Shown here piece after piece: positions 1 through 11,679 of a stretch of DNA of 64,000 nucleotides (positions within the stretch are counted from its first letter, which is position 1; each line of letters starts with the position of its first letter). The stretch covers positions 372,001-436,000 of the forward strand of contig SWDT01000041.1 in assembly GCA_009193035.1 (NCBI GenBank), in the 5' to 3' direction. The notes beneath the pieces were generated by a model. It saw nothing but the letters and a program-made list of their open reading frames with translations, had not been told where the DNA came from and made no database searches. Made by a program: the position numbers and the translations under genes. Source of the stretch: Halicephalobus mephisto (Eukaryota > Nematoda > Chromadorea > Rhabditida > Panagrolaimidae).

Positions 1-2
1 AC

Positions 3-1613
3 TTGTGGTTGTCGTAGTAGGTACCGGTGTAGCTAGAAATAAATGTCCGTGATTAAAGAAAATGACAAAGTTGTTCAATTTTGATCTTGACATGAATGAT
101 AATTCCATTGATTTCAACGTTGTTTCAGATAATTTCTGAATGCTTTGACATTTGTTCTTACATCTGACAACTTTCATATATCTTTTCTACTTGCCAGATG
201 TAAAAACAACTACATAATCATTCAGAAATTACACAAAACAACCCCATAAGCTGTGAAATCATCGTTCGCGTTAGAATCAGAGTTGAACAAATTATATCTT
301 TAATACTAATTTTTCTATTAAACAAAATTACTTGTGGTTGTTGTTGGTATCGGAGTGGCTAGAAATCCATATGTTAGAAAACAATACTTTGATTAGATCA
401 AATCTTACTCGTGGTAGTACTAGTTGTGGTTGTGGTTGTGGTAGTGGGCAATGAAGTGGTTGTCGTAGGTGCCTGTGTAGCTAAATATTGTGGTATTAAT
501 GGTTATTTACAGATTTATTCATAACAAACTTGTGGTTGTAGTCGGTGCCTGTGTGGCTAAATACTCAGTGATGTTAGTGATTATCTATGGATTTACTCAT
601 AACTAACTTGTGGTTGTTGTTGGTGGCTGTGTAGCTAAATACTCAGTGATGTTAGTAACTATGGATTTACTCATAACTAACTTGTGGTTGTGGTGGTAGG
701 CAACGAGGTGGTTGTTGTTGGTGCCTGTGTAGCTAAATATTGTGATATTAATGGTTATTTTCGGATTTACTTATAACTAACTTGTAGTTGTTGTTGGTGG
801 CTTTGTAGCTAAATACTCAGTGATATTAGTAACTATGGATTTACTTATAACTAACTTGTAGTTGTCGTTGATGCCTGTGTAGCTAAATATTGTGATACTA
901 ATGGTTATTTACGGATTTACTCATAACTAACTTGTGGTTGTCGTTGGTGCCTGTGTAGCTAAATATTCAATGATGTTAGGATTGTCTAAGAATTAATTAA
1001 TGACTAACTTGTAGTTGTAGTTGTCGTAGTAGGCAATGTAGTAGTCGTCGTCGGTGCCTGTGTAGCTAAATACTCAGTGGCGTTAGTGATTGCCTAATGA
1101 TTTATTTATAACTAACTTGTTGTTGTAGTAGTCGGCGCCTGTGTAGCTAAATATCAAGTGATGTTAGTGATTATCTAATCGTTGTCATAACTAACTTGTG
1201 GTTGTGGTTGGAGCTTGTGTTGTTGCTGAATAAAGCATCATTCAACTACTAATTCTACACCTACATAAACTTACTCGTTGTTGGAGTAGTAGTTGTTGTT
1301 GCTAAAAATTACTTTATGAATCTTCAATATAACTAATCTATTACTTGTTGTGGTACTAGTTGTTGTCGGTATAGGGGTAGTTGTGGCTGAAAATTTATCT
1401 TGATTTTTGATATCGAATTTGATCGTACTTGTTGTTGTTGTTGTCGGTAGAGGAGCTAAAATATAATTAAAATTTCGAAATAATTACTTTAAAATGGCTC
1501 ATACTTGTTGTAGTTGGTGCAGAAGTTGTAGTACTGGCTAAAGAAAGTACAAATTACACAATCTAAAAAACTCAGAAAAAACAAACTTGTAGTTGGCACT
1601 AGAGTCGTTGTTG
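3..1613 (-). repeat. Tandem exon-plus-intron repeat, unit about 75 bases
   Basis: The seventeen microexons are spaced mostly 74-79 bases apart. Introns between 481 and 1195 are also similar to each other (recurring ACTCATAACTAA next to the donor and CTAAATA next to the acceptor), so the duplicated unit is exon plus intron. Larger exons (42, 51, 57, 72 bases) carry an inserted segment related to TSLPTTTT. Confidence 0.85.
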
Positions 1614-1986
1614 CTGAAAATAACCGTTTCATATAAGTAAAAAACAAAATTCCAACTTGGATCTACACAGTTTCTGACTTCAGAATACGCCGCGCCACTG
1701 GAAGATAGTTAATTAATGAACTTTTTCTAAATTAATAAACTCACTTGCAGTTATAAGTTTCACTGGGGGTACAGTTCTGGGGCATTGGTATACAGTTCCT
1801 CAATCTTCTCTGAATATTCAGCAACGGAATCGGAGGATTTTCCGGACAAACCGACCAAGACTCCCACTCACTCCAGACTCCCAACGGGTCACAGTCCACA
1901 GCGACGCCCTCCTCGACATTTTGAATCAGTAATACGCAGATCACCACGCCGAAGAGGGCTGAGAAATCCCTCATCATCCTAAACAT
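3..1986 (-). CDS. Secreted TSP1-like protein with Thr-rich microexon array (5' part, runs off left edge)
   Basis: Seen: exon 1 is 1745-1986 (phase 2 end) and exon 2 is 1657-1697. Seventeen Thr-rich microexons follow at 1587-1613, 1505-1537, 1429-1455, 1345-1386, 1275-1301, 1196-1225, 1117-1146, 1009-1065, 932-958, 856-882, 782-808, 682-732, 608-634, 530-556, 409-480, 332-358 and 3-32. Every microexon is a multiple of three, phase 1 at both ends, with GT..AG introns of 42-51 bases except the last (299). Residues 1-30 form a signal peptide (hydrophobic ALFGVVICVLLI). Next comes a Cys-rich stretch with GVWSEWESWSVC, the WxxW core of a thrombospondin type 1 repeat, then about 196 residues of TTQAPTTTT-like repeats. 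Inferred: a secreted, O-glycosylated mucin-like extracellular protein. The TTTAG just upstream of ATG-ATG at 1977 could be a spliced-leader site, giving a start three codons later. The 3' end lies outside the window. Confidence 0.75.
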
Positions 1987-2335
1987 TTCATAATAATGAC
2001 AATTTTAAAACATTTGTGTCGGAATTGATTTTAAAAGTAGAATTTCCTTACATTTATTTCAATATCAATTCCACTCGAAGACAGTAGCCTTCATAGAGGA
2101 CATACAGGTTATCAATCAGAAATAAAATAGAATCGACCACGTTTTTGAACTTGGGATAAAATAAATCGATTCACTAAATTAAACAAAAAAGAAAATTTGG
2201 GAGAGTTTCGGATAGATTGAGAGGCGAGTATGAACAGATTTTGTTAATCCGCAATCAATTCCTAGGGCCTAAATCAACTGCAGCGTTAATTGGCTTCAAT
2301 TTTCGGGAGTTGAGGGAAAATATCATTGGACGAAG
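1987..2335. other. Intergenic, 349 bases
   Basis: This lies between two minus-strand genes and contains the 3' region of the ankyrin gene and the promoter side of the TSP1-like gene. I see no further gene or clear repeat. The spacing is larger than the roughly 100 bases usual in nematode operons, so an operon is possible but not indicated. Confidence 0.5.
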
Positions 2336-5300
2336 TTAGATGGATTCTCGAGCACCGTAGAGCACAAGTAATTCCACAATCTGAAAAGTTAATTTTAATA
2401 AAATTAATTTTAAAAATAAAAAAAACCTGTTTATGACCATGTTTTGTTGCAATGGATATGGGAGATTCTGTTTGGATGGAAGTTAAATTGGGATCAGATC
2501 CGGCTTCGAGCAAAAGTTGGACAACTTCTTTTTTGCCTCTCATACAAGCCACATGGAGAGCAGTTCTACCGTTCTCATCAACCGTATTCACGTCTACTTC
2601 TGCTCTCTGAATCCCAGATAATTATAAAAATTAACAAACAACAATTATCAATTTTTTCGAAACAAATTTTCTGAATATTCTAAAAACTAACATTTTTGAT
2701 TTTGAATTTATAAAATCTTCTGATTCTTTAAAATTTCAGAATCCTCAATTGGATTCTGGAAGATTCTAAAAACTTCTATGAAATTTTGGAAAATTTTAAA
2801 AACTATAATATTTTAAAAATTTCCAAAAATTCTAAACATCTCAAAACTTTCAAATTCTAAAATATTTTTAAAAATTCTGCACAATTTTAACTTTGAAAAA
2901 TAATCAATATTTAAAAATTTAGAAAAAATCGAATTTCGAAAAATTTTAAAAATTGAATTTTTCTAAAAATCCGACCTCGAGCAGGACTTTGACACAAGCC
3001 GCGATTCCGGAAATTGCAGCATAATGAAGAGGAGTCTGACCGTTTCTGTCCACGACATTGATTGCGAAATTTAAATCATTTACCATGATTCTTACTGTAG
3101 AAGCTTGACCTCCAGCACAGGCGTAAAACAACGGAGTTCTTCCAGCGCCATCTCTTTCATCTGTGTTAGCTAAGGCTGTTTGAAAATGTCTTATTAGTTC
3201 TGTATGACCTCCTCCAGCAGCCAAATGAGAAGGAGTAGCATCATTTTGATCACAATCGTTCAAAGACCAGCCTTGTTTAATGAGAAGTTTGGCAATCGGA
3301 AGAGAACCTACTTGAGCAGCCAAATGAAGAGCAGTACAATGATATTTATCCTTGGCATGACGGTTAATCTCGAGGGATTGATTTGATAACATCCAAAGAA
3401 CAACTGGTTCATTTTCAGCCAAAACCGCCCACATCAGACAAGTTCGATCTTTGGAGTCTTTGGGGTCCTGAAAAGACAGATATTCAGAATCATGTGGATA
3501 ATTCTACATGTTTTTGGAAAAAAATATCTTTAATTCCGAACAGTGACTAAAATAATAAAATCCATAGATTCTAAATCATTAATTGATTTTCAGAATCTTA
3601 TACTCTGTTTCGTGTTATTAAAATTGGGATTTAAAGTTCAAAGTTAAAATTTAAATTTTCAGTATTGAGATGCAACTTATGATTTGTGTTTAAATTAGAA
3701 AAATTTAGCCAATTTTCAACTTTCAATTTAGATAAAACAGATTTTTGAAATTAAAAAATTACACACGTTTCTTAATATGAAAAGTCCAAATTTCGGCCTT
3801 AAATCCTGAGTTCCAATTGCGATAACACGAACCACAGTGTATTACAGTGGAATCTCGATATAACGCACTCCATGCTATAAGACACGATTTTAAGGAATTT
3901 TAGTTATATTCGACCCATGATATAAAACACCCCACGATATAAGACACGATTTTAAGGAATTTTAGTTATATTCGACCCTCGATAAAAGGCATCCCGTGCT
4001 ATAAGACACGATTTTAAGGAATTTTAGTCATATTCAACCCTCGATAAAAGGCACCCATGCTATAAGGCACGATTTGTCCGGTCCCTTGAGGGTGCCTTAT
4101 ATCGAGATTCAACTGTATAAAAACTGACGGTCAGAGTTCAAGATCGAAATTTGAACTTTTCGTGTTAAAATGTAACTTATGAATCAGGTTTGGATCTAGA
4201 ATATCCAGATAGCAGGTTCTAGCCATCAATTTACATAACATTGAACAAATTTTTGGAAAAAAATCTATAAAAGTTATTAACGCAAAAATCCCAAAGTTCG
4301 ACCTTGAACTCTGAATTCCAACTTTCATAATACGGAACGCAAAAATACAAAGTCGTAAAATTTGTATTTTTATTAAATAAAATTTAATCGATTTTGTTCT
4401 TTTTTCAACGATATCTACTTTTTGAAATCCCCAACTTTTCTGCAAACATCAATTCCTCAACTTCTAAAGTTCAGTTTTTAATTTTGATTTAAAATTCGGA
4501 ATCTACATATCTAATTTTAGATACTTTTTTTTCAAATCTGAAAATGTTTGTTTTGTTTGTGCTAGAATTTCACAAAAATAAAGTTATTTTTTAATTTTTA
4601 ACATAGAACTTACTCCTAGATTAGTCCCTGCCATGATAACTTCCAAGGTTTTCACGCATCTTTTAGCAGCATAATGAGCAGGACTAGCTCCGAATTCGTC
4701 GCAAGTCTCGTTCCTGGCCCCGTGGTCGATCAGCAACTTGGCCGCTTCTACTCTCCCCATGGCAGCGGCATAGTGAAGTGGAGTTCGACGTTTTTCATCA
4801 AATAACTGCAAAAAACAATTTAAAAATAAATACAAAAAAATGCTTTTAAAACATATATAAAATAATTTAAAAATAAATATAAAAAAGTACTTAAAAAAAC
4901 AAATATATATAAAATAATTCGAAAATATATATAAAAAATAATTTTAAATATAAAGTAATTTTAAAAAATATGTATAAAAAAATAATTTTAAATATAAAAT
5001 AATTTTAAAAATATATAAAAAAATAATTTTAAATATAAAATAATTTTAAAATATATATATATAAATAATTTTAAAATATATATATATATAAATAACTTTA
5101 AATATATGTAGTTTTTTAAAAATATGTAAAAATTAACTTTGAAAATATATGTAATAGTTTAAAAATAAATATGAGACTTACAGTTGGAGAAACATCTTCG
5201 AATTCTGTCAGCAGGATTCCCAAAGCTTCGAGGTTATTCGCAAGCACGGCCAGATGTAGCGACGTTAATCCGAGTTTATTTCTCCACGAAATTGTTACAG

Positions 5301-6525
5301 GTTTTTTGTGAGCGAGTAATCTGACAACGTGATTGGCTAGAAAAGTAACTTTTTATAACAAAGAAAGTAACTCTTTTTCGAGGAAATACAGCATTGGTTG
5401 AGATATTTTTAATATCAGCATTTTTACATATAGTTGTCGATTTTCGAAGATAAAGAATAATGTACCTCATGTGACTCCGATTCTGGAGTTTCTAGATCCA
5501 TCTAAGAACGTACTTCTAAAAAATTGATTACGAAATCACTGTCGCCCAAAACCAAAGTGCTTGTACGACAGTTGCTTCCCCTACTTCGTGAGCTTTATGT
5601 GATTTCTGTCGTTTTTACATTTTTTGGTAGTTGAATTAACTTAATACCTCAGTTAAGTAAGAAACATTAATTTTTAAAACTTTCGAAATTAACGCGAGTC
5701 GAAAGGGAGCAACTGTCACGTAGGCCATCAGATTCCGGAAATTTCCTCCAGGACTGGTTTTTAAAACACAACTGATTTTTACACATAACTCCTTACGAAA
5801 TAATCACCCAGAATTGCAATTTTAGGTTGTTTTAGTTTCTAGAAATTCACTTCAAGACTATTTCGTAAAAAATTACTTTTTTCATATATGAACACTTACC
5901 AAATTTACACCCTACTGCGTACATTAATGGGATCTGGATCATTTTATCTTTTAGATCCACGGCAAAGTGGTCATCTTGCAGAAGTTCCTCACAGCACTCC
6001 AGACTTCCACTGGCGGCGGCGTAGTGGAGAGGAGACCGGTTGCTGTTATCTCTGGCTTCGTCGAAATTAACACTTTCATTTTTGAAATATTCCAGTAAAA
6101 TTTTCAAAAGTCTGGCCCTCTTGTGTTCTGCGGCCAGGTGAAGTGGGGTTACTCCGAATTTGTCTTTGGAGAAAATTCTAGTTCTCAATTGTGAAGACGA
6201 AAGTTGATGTAAAAGATACTTGATGCAGTTAAAAGACGAAAATTTAACAGCCCAATGTAACAACGTTCTGTCATCTCCGTCGACGTCATCTAGACTCAAT
6301 TTCTTCCTGAATTCATATATGGGAAATGAAAAATATTCAAATTTACCTTACTAGTAATTCCACGACTTTGACCCTGTCGGCACCAACTGCGCAAAAAAGC
6401 AAATTCTGGCCGAAATTATTTTTCAACAACTGTAACTGACCGGATTTAACTTGATTTAACTGTTTCTCAATAAATCCGACGTCAGAATCAACGACAAAAG
6501 CGGCTAATCGATCGAAATCTAACAT
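2336..6525 (-). CDS. Ankyrin-repeat protein, inversin-like (candidate MLT-4)
   Basis: Exons: 6347-6525, 5900-6306, 5182-5336, 4614-4805, 2976-3467, 2427-2606, 2336-2380; phases agree and give 549 aa. ATG at 6525 is the first in-frame methionine. The product is almost entirely ankyrin repeats, with cores such as DDRTLLHWAVKFSS, FGVTPLHLAAEHK, RRTPLHYAAAMGR, DRTCLMWAVLAENE, CTALHLAAQVGS, NGQTPLHYAAISG and GRTALHVACMRG. The order of repeats, including the LMWA repeat followed by DKY..TALH and RTPLF.AC, matches vertebrate inversin as I remember it. In C. elegans the inversin relative MLT-4 acts with NIMA kinases in molting and apical trafficking. The protein ends soon after the last repeat (LYGARESI), so the IQ and C-terminal regions of vertebrate inversin are absent from this model. 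Orthology is inferred from repeat order; another large ankyrin protein is possible. Confidence 0.7.
3845..4115. mobile_element. MITE, pogo/Tigger-like ends, in ankyrin-gene intron
   Basis: The 271-base element starts CAGTGGAATCTCGATATAA and ends with the inverted version TTATATCGAGATTCAACTG, flanked by TA on both sides. The interior is three to four tandem units of about 60 bases built around ATAAGACACGATTTTAAGG. No transposase is encoded. It sits inside the intron between 3468 and 4613. Confidence 0.8.
4840..5160. repeat. Low-complexity AT repeat in intron
   Basis: Irregular runs of AATATATAAAAAATAATTTTAAA units fill most of the ankyrin-gene intron at 4806-5181. No coding or splice features are visible within it. 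Confidence 0.7.
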
Positions 6526-6820
6526 TTTCGAAATCAATCAATGACGACAACCAGATCAGTCATTCCATTTCCTCTGGGAAAAGATCAATTTTCACAATTA
6601 ATGCGCAAAGTTGACGGACAGATTTTTTATTTTTAGAAACGTCTGAGCAACAATGATATATGAAAATTATTCTAATTTTTGGGATTAAAGTTTTTAAAAA
6701 TTTCAAAATCTGACTCTTACCGCGCAGTCTTCACAAGAATCCAAAACCGTAAACTAGAAGCAAAAAAACGAAAGAAATTTTTGATTTTCCTACTTTGTTT
6801 TTTCCATCGTTTTTTGTGAA
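6526..6820. promoter_or_regulatory. Shared divergent promoter region
   Basis: These 295 bases separate the start codons of the inversin-like gene (minus) and the Cys-rich gene (plus). Regulatory elements of both must lie here or in introns. I do not recognise individual sites. Confidence 0.4.
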
Positions 6821-7889
6821 ATGATGCCTAATGGATTTTGCAACAGTTATCCTGTCGTCGATCCAGTGGTTTCCCGATCTGTTGGATTTCCTGCTGTCTT
6901 GATCAACGGTGTCTATCATCGAGCTCCGTCTGGGATGTACGGTTATCCTTCTGAACCCTATCAGGACGTCGTAAACCAAGCCGTCAACGAAAAGAATAAG
7001 GACCTAAAGTCTCTTCATAACGATCCTTTCGTAAGTTTCCATATATCAAAATTATGTAAATTCCAATTATTTAGGTAATTTTCAGTTTTTCGTATATGAA
7101 TCTTAAGTTTTTTAATATTTGAATTTTTATTTATTTAAATTTACTTTTTTTCAGCTTAATTTGGATTATAAACGTTTCAATCCGGAATTATCCATTTTTG
7201 ACGAAAAGGTATGTATTTTTAAAATTTTGATATATGAATTTTTTTCAGAATCTGGATGAACGTCTCACACGTGTTCACTACGAAGATCTCGTTCAAGACG
7301 ACTTTGATTTCTTGGTAAATTTTGTTTTTTTATTTTTCTACTATTTTTAGGCTGATCCAAACAAGGTTCTGCTCGATATATCTCGGTGCGTTAGAAAATT
7401 CAAAGAACTTCCTCCACAAGAACCTTCAAATGTCAATGTTACTGATGTCGTTACTCTTGATGATGAGAAATTCGAAAATAAACGTCCAGTTTCCAAGCCT
7501 TCAAACAACCGTTCAAATTCCAAGACCCCATCTATCCGAGGAACTTCCAAAAAATCCAGGGATTCCAACAATAATAATGTTCCTAATTGCGCTGTCAAGA
7601 ATCTCACCAAAGGATCGTGGTATCGTTCGAAAGGAATCCAAGCCCCTCTGAGGCTCAGTTCCGATGTTCTTTGTCGAGGTTAGTTATTCTGTAATCTTCC
7701 ATCTGTAAATTTCTCTTTTTAGTGAATCATGAAGACGACTTCATAGGATTCTGTTGCGAACTCAAAGTGAACCCCTTCTACCATGACTGTACGGGCCGTG
7801 TCTGTGCTTCCAAGGATGACGACGGAAACTGCAGCCTCCAATGTGATAATTGTGGCACTCGTCGTCGCTACATTCCGGAGATACAGTAA
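6821..7889 (+). CDS. Unrecognised protein with Cys-rich C-terminal module
   Basis: Exons 6821-7030, 7155-7208, 7249-7314, 7351-7678 and 7723-7889 join in phase to 274 aa, ending with TAA at 7887-7889. The middle contains an acidic/hydrophobic segment (VHYEDLVQDDFDFL) and a Ser/Asn/Lys-rich linker. The last exon carries eight cysteines and a histidine: FCCELKVNPFYHDC, GRVCASKDD, CSLQCDNCG. This suggests one or two zinc sites. The order FC..., Y.H, GRVC, C..CG faintly recalls the nanos zinc finger, but spacing is not canonical and the final His/Cys pair is missing, so I do not assign it. Introns are 40-125 bases, and several contain ATATATGAA near their 3' half. Confidence 0.7.
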
Positions 7890-9239
7890 GACAAATTTGA
7901 AGCTTTTATTAAACGTGCAATAATGAAAAACAGGTAAATAATTAAACAATTGGATAATCTCTGTTGGAGATGTTAGGATTACTGTCTTGATCTTTTTTGG
8001 GATTGTGTAATTTTATTTTGATCGAGGTTGCAGAAAGTACCCTAAGGTGAAAAACTTATTTTTAGAAAATTTCTAAAAGTACTAAGAAAATAACAATCAT
8101 AAAAACGGAAATAAGGATCGTTGTGAAATTGTCTCGAGTTGTATTTTTAGAACTTGCCGGAAACCGAAATAACCTACGTGCTAATTTTGGTTTTGTATGA
8201 TAATGACTTTACAATTTTACAAAATTTCGTAATTAATATTTTAAGTCGGTATTCTTTTTAGATAAATTTGGAAAGTTTTAAAACATAAAATAGAAGATCC
8301 TTCATTTTCTAAAGTTAGTGGTTATTATGAAAGTAATAGATATCTTTAAAAACTAAAAACTCATTTAAAACGAATTTCTTTATTGAAATATTTAAAAAAT
8401 AAAAATATCTATCGTTTTAAATCTGATTTTTATAAACAATTTTTTAATTTTCGGTTTTTATTTTACTCAATATATACAATATAAATTTTGAAAAATGTAA
8501 TTTTATTTCCTGTTTATAGATGGATGTCATGGGAATTTCCATAGATACTTGGTAAACACCAGTGTAAAGGTCTATAAAATGGTTGACATCAGAATTAAAG
8601 TCAAATTTAATTTTAATCAACAAATAAGTAAACGACGCAAATATTGCAAGCAAATTGCAGATTTTTTATATCTAGTTTTTTGTAGATATCGACATAGAAC
8701 TGGTGATTTCGAACTTTGGAATTAAATTTTTAAACTAATTTGAATTTGGAAATCGAAAAAGTCGGATTTAAACTGGATAATTTAAATTCGAAGTTTGGAA
8801 AATTTAAATTTAAATTTAACTGTTCGAAATTTGGAAAATTTGAATTTAAATTTAACTGTTCAAAGTCGAATTTCGAATAATTCAAATTCGAAAATCAAAA
8901 ATTCCAGAAAATCGACGGTTATGATCACCACCATCACTGAATTCAAAAATCGAAGTTGTTTGTTGGATTGTCATTAGTAAAATCGGGATTAGGATTAGTA
9001 AGAATTTCATCATTGATGTCTATAGAGATACAGTGTCTTTAAAAACAAATTTTTTATTTTTTTGAAAGATAATTGAGTGGTTTTGGTCTAGACGAGAAAC
9101 GTCTGAAAAATTTCAAAATAACATGAAAACAACATAGTTATTAAATTAGGTTTTTTATCTTTATCCTTTGGATCATTATTGCTTCATTATTGAAATTGAG
9201 GATTTAAAAAAACCGGAAATAAAAAAACTGCAATTTTGA

Positions 9240-9720
9240 TTCCAGTGCTCTGTATTATCGAAATTCAAAATCAGAATTTGAGATCAAAGTTCAAAATCAA
9301 AGTTAACTATCAGAATATAAGGTTAAAGTTCAAAATCGAAGTTGATTATCAAAATTTGAGGTTAAAGTTCAAAATCAAAGTTAACTATTAGAATTTAAGG
9401 TTAAAGTTCAAAATCAAAGTTAACTATCAGAATTTGAGATCAAAGTTAACTATCAGAGTTTGAGATCGAAATTTTGGTTTTTCGTACTTAAACGATATTT
9501 CCGGATTCTTTTTTATTTCAAAAATCTTATCTACATTGATGAAACTTAATATCTGGATTTTTTAAATCACAATATAATTTGTAACTCGTGTTTTATCGAG
9601 AAAAATCCTAATTTCGATTTCGAACTTTGATGTTTAATTTTGATTTTGAACTTTGATGATTAACTTCGATTTCGAAATTCGGCTTCAAATTCAGACCATT
9701 AACTTTGAAATATAAAACAC
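9240..9720. repeat. Palindromic repeat array
   Basis: The left arm (9255-9480) has about four copies of a unit like GTTCAAAATCAAAGTTAACT. The right arm (about 9610-9710) carries the reverse complement (AATTTTGATTTTGAACTTTG and variants). The arms are separated by about 130 bases. It could be a decayed foldback or MITE. Confidence 0.6.
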
Positions 9721-10069
9721 AGATTTGAAAAAATTAAATCTGCAACTAGATAATTAGGGGGATTATAAAATTTCAAAAATCCCAATGTAGTTTGATATTT
9801 GTGAAAATAAAAATTAAAAAATGAGAATTATCGATTAATTTTGTAATATTTGTGTCATAAAAGTCGATTTTAAAACGAAAAAAATACAAAAGTTTATAAA
9901 AATTAACTTTGGTTTAATTATAAACGTTGTTAATTAACAAGATGATTTTGAAGCAAAATAACCTTTACTTCATCTATGGTCTCGAAAAACTACAAATATT
10001 AAATAACGAAACGTATTATTTTTCCGTCTGTGTTGAGATCTAAGTAGTCGACATCAAAATCAAAGTAAA

Positions 10070-10435
10070 ACCGAAATCTGCAGTTTGCTTGCAATATTCA
10101 GATATATCGATTGATATTTCTATGTTTGTATTTATAAATATTTCAAAATATAACTAAAATCTGCAATCTGCTTGCAACATTAAAATAGATAGGTTGGTAC
10201 TTTTATGCTTATATTTATAAATATTTCAAAATATACCTAAAATCTGCAGTTTGCTTGCAACATTAAAACAGATAGGTTGGTACTTTTATATTTGTATTTA
10301 TAAATATTTCAAAATATAACTAAAATTTGCAATCTGCTTGCAATATTCAGATATATCGATTGATATTTCTGTTTGTATTTATAAATATTTCAAAATATAC
10401 CTAAAATCTGCAATCTGCTTGCAACATTCGAACAA
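10070..10435. repeat. Tandem repeat, about 84-base unit, four-plus copies
   Basis: Each unit contains CTGCAATCTGCTTGCAA, then ATAGRTYGRTA and TTATAAATATTTCAAAATAT. Two subtypes alternate: one with CAGATATATCGATTGATATT, the other with AGATAGGTTGGTACTTTTAT. Confidence 0.8.
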
Positions 10436-11679
10436 GTCGAGCTATTAAATTCTTGTTCAAAATTTAATTTGGCTTTGATTTTAGCATCGACTTCTTTTTA
10501 GATCTCAGCATTATACTCCATTGTATCAAAATTAAGAGTCAAAGTTGGAAGTCAAATTTTGAACTTTTTGTGCTAAGACACTAGGTCATGTTGATTTGGA
10601 AAATTCATATATCGATTTAAAATTATTTATTTAAACAAGATAATTTTGTAAAAAAAATTTGTGAAAATTGTCCAGCACGAAAGTTCAAATTTTTACTAAA
10701 CTCTGATCCTCAACTTTGACAAACCGGATTTCAGAATCGGATTAGTATTCGAAAAATCCAAATAGCAATTTCAAATTATCTCTAAGTAAAGTATTTTTTA
10801 AATTCGCAAACATTATCCAGCACGAAAGTTCAAAGTTTTTTAATTTATAAAAATCAATTATTTTTCGATATTGTTTAATTTCTTTGAATTTGAATCGTTC
10901 TTAATTCATCTGTGACTCATCTATCAAAGTTGCAATCAAGAATCAGGACAGTTGTCATGACAACCCCAATAACTGGGCATTATGTGTGCAAAGTCGTGAG
11001 AGATAGTTTTATCCTTTAATAAGGAACAATAGTACAATCAAACAAGAATATATTTATAATCATACTTTTATAAAAAACGGAAGTAATTTTTTTAAGAAAT
11101 TGTCTCAAGGGAAATTTCTAGAACTTATTAGAAATTGAGATAGTTTACGTAAGATTTCGTTTTAGGTGACGATTATTTCTTAGTTTTTCATATTATAAAG
11201 TTAGAAAAACGTTTTTACGAACTGGTTTTGACGCGAATTTGTGGAAGTTTTTAGAAACTAAGATGACTTGCATGGTAATTTTAAATTGTAATGAGTTTCG
11301 TGGTCTTGCATGATTTCGAAATCATAAGCTTCAAAAGCAAACTTTTCATGAACTGGTCCGAATGTGAATTTGCAGATGTTCTTAAAAATTAAAGTACTCT
11401 ACATGATGATTCAAGTTTTCCGTTACTGTAGTTTCGTGGTCTTGCATGATTTCGTAATTAATTCTCCAAAACTATACTGTTTGGACGGATTTAGAATTTT
11501 CTGGATCGGGAGGTACATGAAGTACGAAAACCTCCGGTCATCCTCGAGAGTTGGTAGTTATATACATGAAAATACTGATATATAGTGGAAATATTATAAC
11601 ACCAAAATGTCCCGTCGAAAAGGGATTGTTTTTCTGGTAATCATAAACTGATGTAAATAACAAACAACTTCCTTCTAAC

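Noticed and set aside
3..1613. Regularly spaced short repeats resembling a CRISPR array
   Set aside because: Repeats are Thr-codon exons with splice sites and constant phase, and the spacers are similar to one another; the genome is a eukaryote.
11364..11585. 73-codon plus-strand ORF
   Set aside because: It sits in a duplicated non-coding repeat (GTTTCGTGGTCTTGCATGAT occurs twice) without splice or start context.
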